Shown one piece after another: positions 53,680 through 61,548 of a stretch of DNA of 64,000 nt. How positions within the stretch are numbered: position 1 is the first letter of the stretch; the number at the start of each line of letters is the position of its first letter. Under the pieces are notes generated by a model. That model worked only from the letters and a program-made list of their open reading frames with translations, had not been told where the DNA came from and ran no database searches. The stretch is from CAYLLN01 sp964384375 (GTDB lineage: Bacteria > Planctomycetota > Planctomycetia > Pirellulales > Pirellulaceae): NCBI GenBank assembly GCA_964384375.1, contig CAYLLN010000033.1, forward strand, positions 3,845-67,844, in the 5' to 3' direction. The position numbers were made by a program, and so were the translations under genes.

Positions 53680-55093
53680 GGGGGTGGTTCTCCCGCACGC
53701 TGGCGGCCGAGATTTGGATGAACCGCGTTTCCGTCCGCAGCTCTTCAATCGTTTTGGTTCCGCAATATCCCATGCCGGCTCGCAACCCACCGACAAGCTG
53801 GTAGATGAAGTCGGAGAGCGGCCCTTTGAATGGGACGCGTCCCTCGACTCCCTCCGGCACCAGCTTGCCAGTTCCCCCGTTGCGGTCGGCTTGTCGGTAT
53901 CGTTCGCTCGATCCCTTCACCATCGCCCCGAGGCTGCCCATTCCGCGATACGCCTTGAATGTGCGGCCTTGGTACAGGATGGTTTTGCCCGGGCTTTCGG
54001 CCAGGCCGGCAAACAGTCCGCCGATCATCACGCAGTTCGCACCGGCGGCAATCGCTTTGGTCATGTCGCCCGAGTAGCGGATGCCGCCGTCAGCAATGAT
54101 CGGCGTGCCGCTGGCGCGGGCTGCTTGGGCGGCTTCGTAAATCGCCGTGATCTGTGGAACGCCCACTCCGCTGATCACGCGGGTCGTGCAAATCGACCCG
54201 GGTCCAATGCCGACTTTCACGGCGTCGGCGCCGGCAGCGATCAAGTCCGTGCAGCCTTCGCGGGTAGCCACGTTTCCCGCGACGACATCAATGTCCCATT
54301 TCTTTTTGATCTGCTTGACCGTCTCGAGCACGTTCTTCGAATGGCCGTGAGCCGAATCCACGACGAGGATGTCCACGCCGGCCTGAATGAGGCTGGCGGC
54401 CCGGTCGAAGTCGTACACGCCCACCGCCGCACCGACCCGCAGCCGCCCGAGGCGGTCTTTGCAAGCATGCGGAAACCGCTTCATCATGTCGATGTCGCGG
54501 ATGGTGATCATGCCGGTCAGGCAATATGTATCGTCCACCAGCAACAGTTTCTCGACCTTTTTAGCCGTCAAAATTCGCTCAGCTTCCTCAAGCGTTACAG
54601 TTCCCCGTGCTGTCACCAGGTTGTCCTTGGTCATTACCTCCCGAATCGGCTGGTCGGGGTTCTCCAGAAACCGCAGATCGCGCCGTGTGAGAATGCCGAC
54701 GAGCTTGTTGCTAGCATCGGTGATCGGAAAGCCGCTGACGTTCTTCAGCTTCATCAGCTCCTGGGCCCGGCTGACCGGCTGCTCGGGGCGGAGCGTCTCC
54801 GGGTCCATGATGATGCCGTTGGCCGAGCGCTTGACCTTGTTCACCTCTTCGGTCTGCTGCTCGACGGACATGTTCTTGTGGATGATGCCCAGACCGCCCT
54901 CTTTCGCCAGGGCGATAGCCATCTCGTGCTCGGTCACCGTGTCCATCGGCGAGCTGAGCATGGGGATGTTCAGCGGGATGCGACGGGTGAGCTGCGTGCT
55001 GACCGAGACTTCGCTGGGGACGACCTCGCTATACCGCGGTTGCAGAAGGACATCGTCGAACGTGATTCCTTGAGCGATGAGTTTGTCGTTCAT
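53609..55093 (-). CDS. guaB: inosine-5'-monophosphate dehydrogenase
   Basis: The protein has 494 residues from an ATG at 55093 with AGGAGG seven bases upstream. It catalyses NAD-dependent oxidation of IMP to XMP, the first committed step to GMP. The N-terminus GITFDDVLLQPRYSEV and MDTVTEHEMAIALAKEGGLG begin the barrel. A CBS pair occupies about 95-205 (DNLVTARGTVTLEEAERILT). The catalytic loop GIGPGSICTTR has its Cys near residue 300, and IIADGGIRYSGD, YRGMGSLGAM and the flap region YRQ complete the site. Length is normal for bacterial IMPDH. A GATAAT-like -10 lies upstream near 55140. Its 3' end overlaps the proposed start of the next gene. Confidence 0.97.
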   Translation of the reverse strand: MNDKLIAQGITFDDVLLQPRYSEVVPSEVSVSTQLTRRIPLNIPMLSSPMDTVTEHEMAIALAKEGGLGIIHKNMSVEQQTEEVNKVKRSANGIIMDPETLRPEQPVSRAQELMKLKNVSGFPITDASNKLVGILTRRDLRFLENPDQPIREVMTKDNLVTARGTVTLEEAERILTAKKVEKLLLVDDTYCLTGMITIRDIDMMKRFPHACKDRLGRLRVGAAVGVYDFDRAASLIQAGVDILVVDSAHGHSKNVLETVKQIKKKWDIDVVAGNVATREGCTDLIAAGADAVKVGIGPGSICTTRVISGVGVPQITAIYEAAQAARASGTPIIADGGIRYSGDMTKAIAAGANCVMIGGLFAGLAESPGKTILYQGRTFKAYRGMGSLGAMVKGSSERYRQADRNGGTGKLVPEGVEGRVPFKGPLSDFIYQLVGGLRAGMGYCGTKTIEELRTETRFIQISAASVRENHPHDVAITQEAPNYSPEHHDAKSGD

Positions 55094-55256
55094 GGTCGTG
55101 CCTCCTGGGAGAGCGGGCGGTCGCCCTGCGTCGAATCTCGTATTATCGCCCGCCGGGGCGGGGGAGGGGAGGGGAGGGTGGCGGGCAGTGGTGCAAATTG
55201 CGAGTGTCGGGAAGCTGGGGACTTGGAATAAGATGGAATGAGACAGGAGAACCGAT

Positions 55257-56060
55257 ATGGCCAAGAGTCCGTTTCCGGGGATGGACCCATACATGGAGCG
55301 CCAGTGGCGCGACGTGCATGTGTCGCTCATCGCGTATTCGCGGGGTCAGCTCAATCGGCAGTTGCGGCCGCCGCTGCGTGCCACGGCTGAACAGCGCGTG
55401 CTCGTCGAATTTAATGCGGACGAGCGGGGGGACCGATACCCCGACGTTTACGTCGTCGAACAGTCGAGCAGCAAGGCGAGTGCCACCGCGGTCGCATCGC
55501 CCAGCGCTGTCGCGGCCCCTGTGGAGTCGTACATGATTCACTTGTCGCCCGAGCCGCTTACCGAGCGATTCGTGCAGATACTGGACGCCGAATCCGGCGA
55601 TCGAGTGATCACGGTGATCGAGTTTCTCAGCCCGACGAACAAAACTCCCGGCCCCAGCCTCGATGACTATCTGGCAAAGCGGAAAGAGTATTTGGGGGGC
55701 GGAGTAAACATCGTGGAAATCGATCTGAACCGCTCAGGCGCCCGAGGTCGTATCCTTCCCGTTCGCCACCTGCCGGATGCCAAACGCGGCGCGACCTACC
55801 TCGCGTGCGTTCGCCGAGGAATGTCGCCGCACGATGTCGAGGCTTTCCCCATTTCGCTTGAGGCGAGATTGCCAGCGATCCCCATTCCGCTTCGTCCGCA
55901 GGATGCCGAGATTCGGCTCGACTTGCAGGCGGTGATTGACCTCGCGTACGAAGAGGGGCATTACGACATGCTCGACTATTCACGTCCGCTCGATCCGCCG
56001 CTCAATGCCGTCGAGGCGGAGTTTGCCGAGCGGGTACTGAAGGCTGCGGGGAAGCGGTGA
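55257..56060 (+). CDS. DUF4058 family protein
   Basis: The protein has 267 residues, an ATG start and AGGAG upstream. The opening SPFPGMDPYMERQWRDVH is the family hallmark, as are RYPDVYVVE, VIEFLSPTNKTPG, VEIDLNRSG and the acidic C-terminal LDLQAVIDLAYEEGHYDMLD. The EFLSPTNK and EIDLNR motifs resemble a PD-(D/E)XK-like nuclease core; that is my inference, and I know no tested function. It is followed 10 bases later by a membrane protein gene, so the two are probably cotranscribed. Confidence 0.88.
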   Translation: MAKSPFPGMDPYMERQWRDVHVSLIAYSRGQLNRQLRPPLRATAEQRVLVEFNADERGDRYPDVYVVEQSSSKASATAVASPSAVAAPVESYMIHLSPEPLTERFVQILDAESGDRVITVIEFLSPTNKTPGPSLDDYLAKRKEYLGGGVNIVEIDLNRSGARGRILPVRHLPDAKRGATYLACVRRGMSPHDVEAFPISLEARLPAIPIPLRPQDAEIRLDLQAVIDLAYEEGHYDMLDYSRPLDPPLNAVEAEFAERVLKAAGKR

Positions 56061-56070
56061 GGAGGTAGCG

Positions 56071-56532
56071 ATGGAAGAAGCAATGATGATCGAAGAAGTC
56101 GCCGAACCGGTGCGGATGTCGTACCTTGAGTTCTTGTTTCAGGCACTCGGCTTTCGTTACGCCGTGCTTCTGCCTGCCGTAGGCATATTGGCATTCGTAT
56201 TCGTGCTTGTGTTGGTGATTCGCGGGAAGGGGCCGGCGCTGACGGGAGCCCTGCTGTTCCTGGTGCCGCTGCCGGTGCTCGTGGGGCTGTTTGCGGCAGT
56301 GGACGGCATGGTGGCATCGTTTCAGGTGATCGCGATGTCGAACACCGCACCCAAACCATCGGAATACGCGATGGGGATTTCCATGTCGCTCGTCTCGGTG
56401 TATCTCGGATTTCTGCTGGCGGTGCCGAGCTACATTCTGGCGACATGCGGCCTCATCGCGCGGGCATTTTCTGCCAAGCCAGACCGCGAACCACCCTTGC
56501 CCAATTCGCCGCTCCCCGCCAAAGTGGTTTGA
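56071..56532 (+). CDS. ExbB/MotA-like small membrane protein
   Basis: The protein has 153 residues, an ATG start and a strong GGAGGT ribosome binding site. There are three hydrophobic segments (about 30-50, YAVLLPAVGILAFVFVLVLV; 58-78; 110-132, MSLVSVYLGFLLAVPSYILA). The last one, with GISMSLVSVYLG, is like the pore helix of the MotA/TolQ/ExbB family. No partner ExbD gene is present. The assignment is tentative. Confidence 0.6.
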   Translation: MEEAMMIEEVAEPVRMSYLEFLFQALGFRYAVLLPAVGILAFVFVLVLVIRGKGPALTGALLFLVPLPVLVGLFAAVDGMVASFQVIAMSNTAPKPSEYAMGISMSLVSVYLGFLLAVPSYILATCGLIARAFSAKPDREPPLPNSPLPAKVV

Positions 56533-56576
56533 CCTCTCGCGATTCGCCGCCACCGACCGCCAGCCATTCCCGCCTG

Positions 56577-57575
56577 ATGTCGGCTCCGATTCCCGACGAC
56601 ATTCTCGATCAACCCGTCACGCAGTACATGCGGTTCGACTACTGCCGGCTGCGCAGCGGTCAGACGGTGGCCGAAGCCCTGGCCGACCTCCGCGTCCAAC
56701 AGCCGCAGGGGCGGATTATCTATTTCTACGTCCTCGACGAGCAGGATCGGTTGGAAGGAGTGGTGCCGACCCGGCGGCTACTCTTGAGTCCGCCTGACGC
56801 CAAAATTCGCGAGATCATGGTGGCGAAAGTCATCACCGTGCCGGCAGAGGCGACGGTCAACGATGCCTGCCAACTATTCCTTGCCCACAAGTATCTTGCG
56901 TTCCCCGTCCTGCACGGCGAGCGAATGATCGGCATTGTCGATGTCGAACTGTTTGCCGAGGGGATCGACGATCTGGAGCGAACGAAACAGCAGGAAAACC
57001 TGTTTCAGTTGATCGGCGTCCACGTTTCGTCGTCGCAGCAGGTTTCCTCCTGGCAGGCGTTCCTCGGCCGCTTCCCGTGGCTCCTCTGCAATATCGCCGG
57101 TGGAATTCTGGCGGCAGTCCTAACGAACCAGTTCGAGGGGCTGTTGCAGAAGGTCGTTGCGCTCGCGCTCTTCGTGCCGGTGGTTCTCGCGCTCAGCGAG
57201 AGTGTGGCGATTCAGTCGGTCACGCTCGCGCTGCTCGTGCTCGGCGGCCAACCGCTTTCGTTCGCGACGATTCGCAATCGTATCGCCCGCGAGGGAACGA
57301 CCGGCCTGCTTTTGGGACTTGCTTGCGGCACGATCATGGCTCTCGTGGCTCTGGCGTGGCTGCAAAACGCTAGAGTCGCGGCTTGCTTGCTCATCGGCAT
57401 CAGCGCCGGCGTCACGTTCTCCGCTGCGTTCGGCCTCGCCCTGCCGCTCATTCTCTGCCGGACAGGGCGCGATCCGCAGGTCGCCAGTGGCCCCATCGCC
57501 CTGGTCATTGCCGACATGATCACGCTGACGATCTACTTCAGCGTGGCCCAGTGGCTGCTTGCCGGCGTGAACTGA
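56577..57575 (+). CDS. short MgtE-type magnesium transporter (CBS pair plus membrane domain)
   Basis: The protein has 332 residues from an ATG at 56577. Residues 15-140 form two CBS domains (TVAEALADLRVQQPQGRIIY; KIREIMVAKVITVPAEATVN; FPVLHGERMIGIVDVELFAE). Residues 165-330 hold about five membrane helices with the MgtE signatures FLGRFPWLLCNIAGGILAAV, ALFVPVVLALSESVAIQSV and GPIALVIADMITLTIYF. Typical MgtE is about 450 residues with a further N-terminal helical domain, absent here. Magnesium gating by the CBS domains should remain possible. Confidence 0.88.
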   Translation: MSAPIPDDILDQPVTQYMRFDYCRLRSGQTVAEALADLRVQQPQGRIIYFYVLDEQDRLEGVVPTRRLLLSPPDAKIREIMVAKVITVPAEATVNDACQLFLAHKYLAFPVLHGERMIGIVDVELFAEGIDDLERTKQQENLFQLIGVHVSSSQQVSSWQAFLGRFPWLLCNIAGGILAAVLTNQFEGLLQKVVALALFVPVVLALSESVAIQSVTLALLVLGGQPLSFATIRNRIAREGTTGLLLGLACGTIMALVALAWLQNARVAACLLIGISAGVTFSAAFGLALPLILCRTGRDPQVASGPIALVIADMITLTIYFSVAQWLLAGVN

Positions 57576-57596
57576 AAGCACGGGCAATCGCATACT

Positions 57597-57716
57597 AACC
57601 CGACGCGCAAGCGAGGAGAATGCAGACGCGGCGCAACGCCTCGCTGGCGCGTCGGGTTGATGTGTCGATCACTAGGCAATGTCGTCGCAAGGCATTGCAC
57701 GGCAACGCCTTGCGAC
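57597..57716. repeat. two adjacent palindromes in the mgtE-peptidase gap
   Basis: AACCCGACGCGCAAGCGAGG (57597-57616) pairs with 57639-57658 with one mismatch, a long stem with a 22-base loop. GTCGCAAGGC (57684-57693) pairs with GCCTTGCGAC (57707-57716). The remainder of the 306-base gap to 57881 holds no supported gene. Confidence 0.75.
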
Positions 57717-57881
57717 AATCCGCAAGGCTGCCAAGCCCCGCCATTTCGCCGCGGGTACAATGGAATTTGTGGGTCTTCTGCCCGCTCGCTCGGCTTCCTG
57801 GCCGAGCAACCCCACCGCTTGCGATCGAAACCTCTCCGTCCGTCCCGAGTCGCCCCCGGTCGCCTCGGTTTTCGATAAACC

Positions 57882-59051
57882 ATGTCCACCCTGTCCCGTG
57901 CATTTCGCGAATCCAACCTCTTCGGCGCGCCGATCCGCGACCTGAAGTTGTCGCTCGAAGAGACACGGCTCGCCCCGCTCATCAAACAGTTCCGTGGCGA
58001 GCTCGCAGCCAAGGGAATCAAGCGGCTGGTGCCCGGCTTTCACCTTTCGACCGAGTGGGGTGTGCCGTTCGGAACGATCGTCGTCGGCATTCCGTTTTAT
58101 CTTGCCCGCCCCGACCTGACCGACCTGCACAGCGAGGAAGTCGGCCACATCGAGGGTTTCAACGCACACGACATCCTCCGCTATCTCCGCCATGAGATGG
58201 GACACGTCGTCAACTACGGCTACAAGCTGTACGACGAAGAGGAGTGGGTGAAGCTGTTCGGCTCGATCACGCAGCCGTACCTCGAGGACTATCGCCCACA
58301 GCCCTTCAGCCGGCGGTTCGTCCGCCACTTGCCGGGTTGGTACGCGCAGAAGCATCCCGACGAAGATTGGGCCGAGACATTTGCCGTCTGGATGACGCCG
58401 GGCCTCGATTGGCGAGACGAATATGCTCAGTGGCCGACGGCGCTCGGCAAGCTCGAATACTGCGAACGGACGATGCAGCGACTCGCCGAAGTTGACCCGC
58501 CTGTGACGACATTCGAACTCGACGAGGACGTTAGCGATCTGACGTACTCGATCGCCGACTACTACGCGAAGCAGCCGACCGAAAACGAGCCGCCGCCGGC
58601 CGCCGGCCTCGACGGCGACTTGCGAGCGATCTTCGACGACCTCGTCGAAACGCCCGACGGTTCCCCGCCGACCGACACGCTTCCCGCCGCGGCACTCATC
58701 CGCCGACTGGAGCGGCCGCTCATGGCCGACATCTTCCGCTGGACTGGGCACTTCCCGGAGAAGACCCGCGCCGTGATGCGGCACCTGGCCAAGCGGGCCG
58801 ATGCCCTCAAGCAGGTTTATCCCCGCAAGGCCGAGAACCAGGCGATCATCGGGGTGACGATCCTCGTCACGTCGCTGGCCATGAACTACGTCCACCGCGG
58901 CGGCTATTTTCCAGAGGCCCAACCGCCAGAGCGTCCGCCGGCACTGGAGCGCCCACAGCCTTCGGCGGACGTTGCCAAAGCACCTGCCGATCAGCCGATC
59001 AACGTTGCATCCGAAATTCCGTTGCCAGCAGCTAAGGAAATCAAAGCGTAG
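57882..59051 (+). CDS. putative zinc-binding metallopeptidase
   Basis: The protein has 389 residues. The zinc motif HEMGH (His at 104 and 108) sits in LRHEMGHVVNYGY, and DEDWAETFAVW about 60 residues later supplies a third-ligand Glu. This matches my recollection of the putative zinc-binding metallopeptidase family that is common in environmental bacteria. The C-terminal third has a helical region (LIRRLERPLMADIFRWTGHF), one hydrophobic segment (about 322-340, IIGVTILVTSLAMNYV) and a Pro-rich tail. No signal peptide is visible. The substrate is unknown. Confidence 0.75.
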   Translation: MSTLSRAFRESNLFGAPIRDLKLSLEETRLAPLIKQFRGELAAKGIKRLVPGFHLSTEWGVPFGTIVVGIPFYLARPDLTDLHSEEVGHIEGFNAHDILRYLRHEMGHVVNYGYKLYDEEEWVKLFGSITQPYLEDYRPQPFSRRFVRHLPGWYAQKHPDEDWAETFAVWMTPGLDWRDEYAQWPTALGKLEYCERTMQRLAEVDPPVTTFELDEDVSDLTYSIADYYAKQPTENEPPPAAGLDGDLRAIFDDLVETPDGSPPTDTLPAAALIRRLERPLMADIFRWTGHFPEKTRAVMRHLAKRADALKQVYPRKAENQAIIGVTILVTSLAMNYVHRGGYFPEAQPPERPPALERPQPSADVAKAPADQPINVASEIPLPAAKEIKA

Positions 59052-59078
59052 TTACTCTTCCTGCCTGAGCGAAAAACG

Positions 59079-59168
59079 CAAAGGCGCAGAGTTCGCGAAG
59101 ATCGCAAAGCGGACAGGCTGTCGATATCCTTCTCTTTGCGGCCTTTGCGCTCTTCGCGCCTTTGCGTT
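59079..59168. repeat. inverted repeat downstream of the metallopeptidase gene
   Basis: CGCAAAGGCGCAGAGTTCGC (59079 onward) is mirrored by GCGCTCTTCGCGCCTTTGCG (to 59167) around a centre near 59122. It fills most of the 146-base convergent gap, may terminate both transcripts, and encodes nothing recognisable. Confidence 0.65.
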
Positions 59169-59197
59169 GATTCACTGGATCGAGTTGACAATTTCGG

Positions 59198-60250
59198 CTA
59201 AGCCCGGCCGCCCGTCTTGGCAACCTTCGCCGCTTTTGTCGCCGCCCGCTTCCGCTTCTTGTGAACCTTCGTCCGGTCCTTCCAGCGTTGCATGGCGAGC
59301 ACGGGAATGCGATTGACCAGCTCCGTGTAGCTGATCCCTTCGGCTTCGGCAGCCATCGCGAACTCGGCCTTTTCTTCCAGATAACAGCTCGCATTCACTT
59401 CGATCACATAGATCTCGCCGCTATCGGTCAGCCGGAGATCGATGCGGCCATAGTCGCGGACGCGGAGGGCCCGATACGCGTCAATCGCCACCTTCTGCAG
59501 CTTGGCCTTCAGTTCCGGTTCCAGCGAGGCAATGACCGCTTTGGTCCCCTGATAGCGGGCGCTCGACTCGTCGAATTTCGCCTTGCTGTCCATGAACTTG
59601 TCGCTCCCCGGGGGCATGCCGGAGAAGTCCATCTCGATCGGCGGCAGGGCAAGCGGATCCTGATTCCCCAGCACGCCGACGTAGAACTCACGTCCCTCGA
59701 TGTATTCCTCCGCGAGGGCCGTGTCGCCGAATGTCTTGTGGATATAGGCGACGCGCTCCATCAGCCCGCGCGAGTTGCGAACGAGCGACTTCTCGTCGAT
59801 CCCGATCGACGCATCCATCCGGGCCGGCTTCACAAACAGGGGCATGCGCAGGTTGCCCCCCGTCTCAAAGTCCGCACTCGTTGGCGAAAACGACGCGTAA
59901 TCGGGATAAAGCACCTGCTCGTAGGCGAGCAGCTTCTTCGAGAGGGCCTTGTCTTCCTGCAAGTAGAGTTCGCCCGGCCCGCCGCCGGTGTAGGGCAACT
60001 GCAAGAGATCGAGCGCCCCCGTCACGCCCATCAGACCGCCGATAATGTCGTCGGCCCACGACTCGACCAGGTTGAAGACGAGGTCCGGCTTGCTCTGCCG
60101 CAAGTCGGTGACGAACTGCACCACGTCGTCGCGAATCGTCACGATCGTCGGCTTGTGCCCGCCCGCCTCCAGTGCTCGCGCGACCTGCGGCATTACGACA
60201 TCGGGCTCGGTCGCACCCGGTTCGAGATAAGCCAGGATCGTGATCTTCAT
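59198..60250 (-). CDS. ATP-grasp ligase related to D-alanine-D-alanine ligase
   Basis: The protein has 350 residues from an ATG at 60250 (MKITILAYLE). The N-terminal lobe (residues 1-110) contains DLVFNLVESWADD, GGLMGVTGALDLLQLPYTGG and a KALSKKLL segment. The ATP-grasp part has FVKPARMDASIGID (lysine for ATP), EEYIEGREFYVGVLG, RDYGRIDLRL and IYVIEVNASCYLEE, the last with the metal-binding Glu/Asn pair. The EVNASCYLE segment is close to the DDL motif, but the usual DDL serine/tyrosine substrate loop is not obvious, so another dipeptide or amino-acid ligation is possible. The tail is Lys/Arg-rich (KVHKKRKRAATKAAKVAK). Confidence 0.8.
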   Translation of the reverse strand: MKITILAYLEPGATEPDVVMPQVARALEAGGHKPTIVTIRDDVVQFVTDLRQSKPDLVFNLVESWADDIIGGLMGVTGALDLLQLPYTGGGPGELYLQEDKALSKKLLAYEQVLYPDYASFSPTSADFETGGNLRMPLFVKPARMDASIGIDEKSLVRNSRGLMERVAYIHKTFGDTALAEEYIEGREFYVGVLGNQDPLALPPIEMDFSGMPPGSDKFMDSKAKFDESSARYQGTKAVIASLEPELKAKLQKVAIDAYRALRVRDYGRIDLRLTDSGEIYVIEVNASCYLEEKAEFAMAAEAEGISYTELVNRIPVLAMQRWKDRTKVHKKRKRAATKAAKVAKTGGRA

Positions 60251-60363
60251 GGACAACGCAGGGGCGCTAACAGACGGACACCTTCCGCAAGCATAACGCA
60301 ATGCTCATTCCTTGCCAGAGCAAATCGCGCAAAGTTGACGAAGAGATTCGTCCGCGCGAAAGC

Positions 60364-60774
60364 TCAATCGCTCAGCGCGGCGAGAACATCCGCGCGATCG
60401 CGCATCGCAAAGACGATCGCGAGCTGCTCGTTGCGAGCAGCGGCGCTGGCGAGGATTTGCAGATAGGTGCGACGATGTTCGCCACCGGCACCGAACGGCA
60501 GATCTTCATGCACGATCGCGACGCGTTGTCCCTCGCCGAGCCAAGACAAGTCGTTCAAGCATTCCTCCAGCGCGTCCCAGTTCCAACCGAAGTAGCCGGG
60601 AAACCGGAGCCGATCTGCCAAAATTTTGAGCAGCTTCTGCTTGCTGCGCACGCCCGCGGGAATACGCACAACGAGTGCGGCATCACCACGGAATGCGGCA
60701 GGTTCCTCGACAAACCGAAAGGGGAGGGCAGGGGAGTCTGAACCCTGAACCCCGAACCCTGAACCCTCACTCAT
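60364..60774 (-). CDS. barstar-family ribonuclease inhibitor
   Basis: The protein has 136 residues from an ATG at 60774, overlapping the stop of the ribonuclease gene by eight bases. Barstar signatures are VVRIPAGVRSKQKLLKILAD, LRFPGYFGWNWDALEECLND (helix 2 with the Asp/Trp-Asp binding surface) and LSWLGEGQ. It would sit in the cytoplasm and block the barnase-like enzyme encoded upstream before export. The N-terminal GSGFGVQGSD segment is encoded by GAACCC-type tandem repeats (60738-60768), an add-on compared with the about 90-residue classical barstar. Confidence 0.9.
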   Translation of the reverse strand: MSEGSGFGVQGSDSPALPFRFVEEPAAFRGDAALVVRIPAGVRSKQKLLKILADRLRFPGYFGWNWDALEECLNDLSWLGEGQRVAIVHEDLPFGAGGEHRRTYLQILASAAARNEQLAIVFAMRDRADVLAALSD

Positions 60775-61366
60775 CGGTATCGACTCGCTGAAAGGTTCGA
60801 TAATGATCCGCCGTGTAATACGTCTCGCCCTCTTTCCCAACGACGACCCGCTGCGGCCCCGGCCCGTCGAGTCCTTCGGTCGGATGCACGTACTCCTTGT
60901 AGTACCCACTCGGCTTCCGCGGCAGGCGGCGCTCCCGGTTCTCGAACGTGCTGCCGTCGTTGCGGAAGCGCAGTCGGTCTCCCGCTCGAATTCGGGCCAG
61001 CGTATTCGTCAGGTCGATGTCCCCTTCGTAGGCGACGTTGCCGTCCAGGTCGCGGATCGTCTGATCGCGGACAATTGTCCGAGCTGATGACTCCTCGGCT
61101 GGTGGCTCTTTCACCTTTTTCGTCGGCGATGCTTTGGCCGGCGCGGGCTTCTCGGCCACTTCCACCGGTGGCGGCTGCGACTCGGGCAGCTTTTGCTCGA
61201 CATGCCGCGAGCCGCCGTCCTCGACCTTATCTGGCAGATTCCCCAGCTGCTGGTTCTTCCAGACTGAGTAGCAGGCGACGGCAATCAGCGCGAGGCCAAT
61301 GACGATCCGCAGCCAGCTTTGCCGCCGCGTCGGCTTGCCTACCGACATCCCGCTGCTGTTCCCCAT
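60767..61366 (-). CDS. barnase-type (guanyl-specific) ribonuclease with N-terminal membrane anchor
   Basis: The protein has 199 residues from an ATG at 61366. A basic start and one helix (about 20-37, IVIGLALIAVACYSVW) place the rest outside the cytoplasm. A Pro/Lys-rich spacer leads to the N1/T1 ribonuclease domain (about 95-196): IRAGDRLRFRNDGSTFENRE, KPSGYYKEYVHPT with the general-base Glu, GPGPQRVVVG with the catalytic Arg, and YYTADHYRTFQRV with the catalytic His. All three catalytic residues are present, so it should be active. It overlaps the barstar gene downstream, an enzyme-inhibitor pair. Confidence 0.92.
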   Translation of the reverse strand: MGNSSGMSVGKPTRRQSWLRIVIGLALIAVACYSVWKNQQLGNLPDKVEDGGSRHVEQKLPESQPPPVEVAEKPAPAKASPTKKVKEPPAEESSARTIVRDQTIRDLDGNVAYEGDIDLTNTLARIRAGDRLRFRNDGSTFENRERRLPRKPSGYYKEYVHPTEGLDGPGPQRVVVGKEGETYYTADHYRTFQRVDTDE

Positions 61367-61548
61367 GTTCCCCCACCCCACTCGCGACAATCTCGCCCAA
61401 TCTCCAGCGAATACCTCCGAGCATGATACCACGTTGCCACATCGCCGCCGCTCACTGGCAACCGAGCCAACTCCGGCGTAGAACAACGCATTGCACGACT
61501 TCTCTTCGCTGACCTCTGTCCTCCGACCTCTGACTTCTGGAGCTTGCC

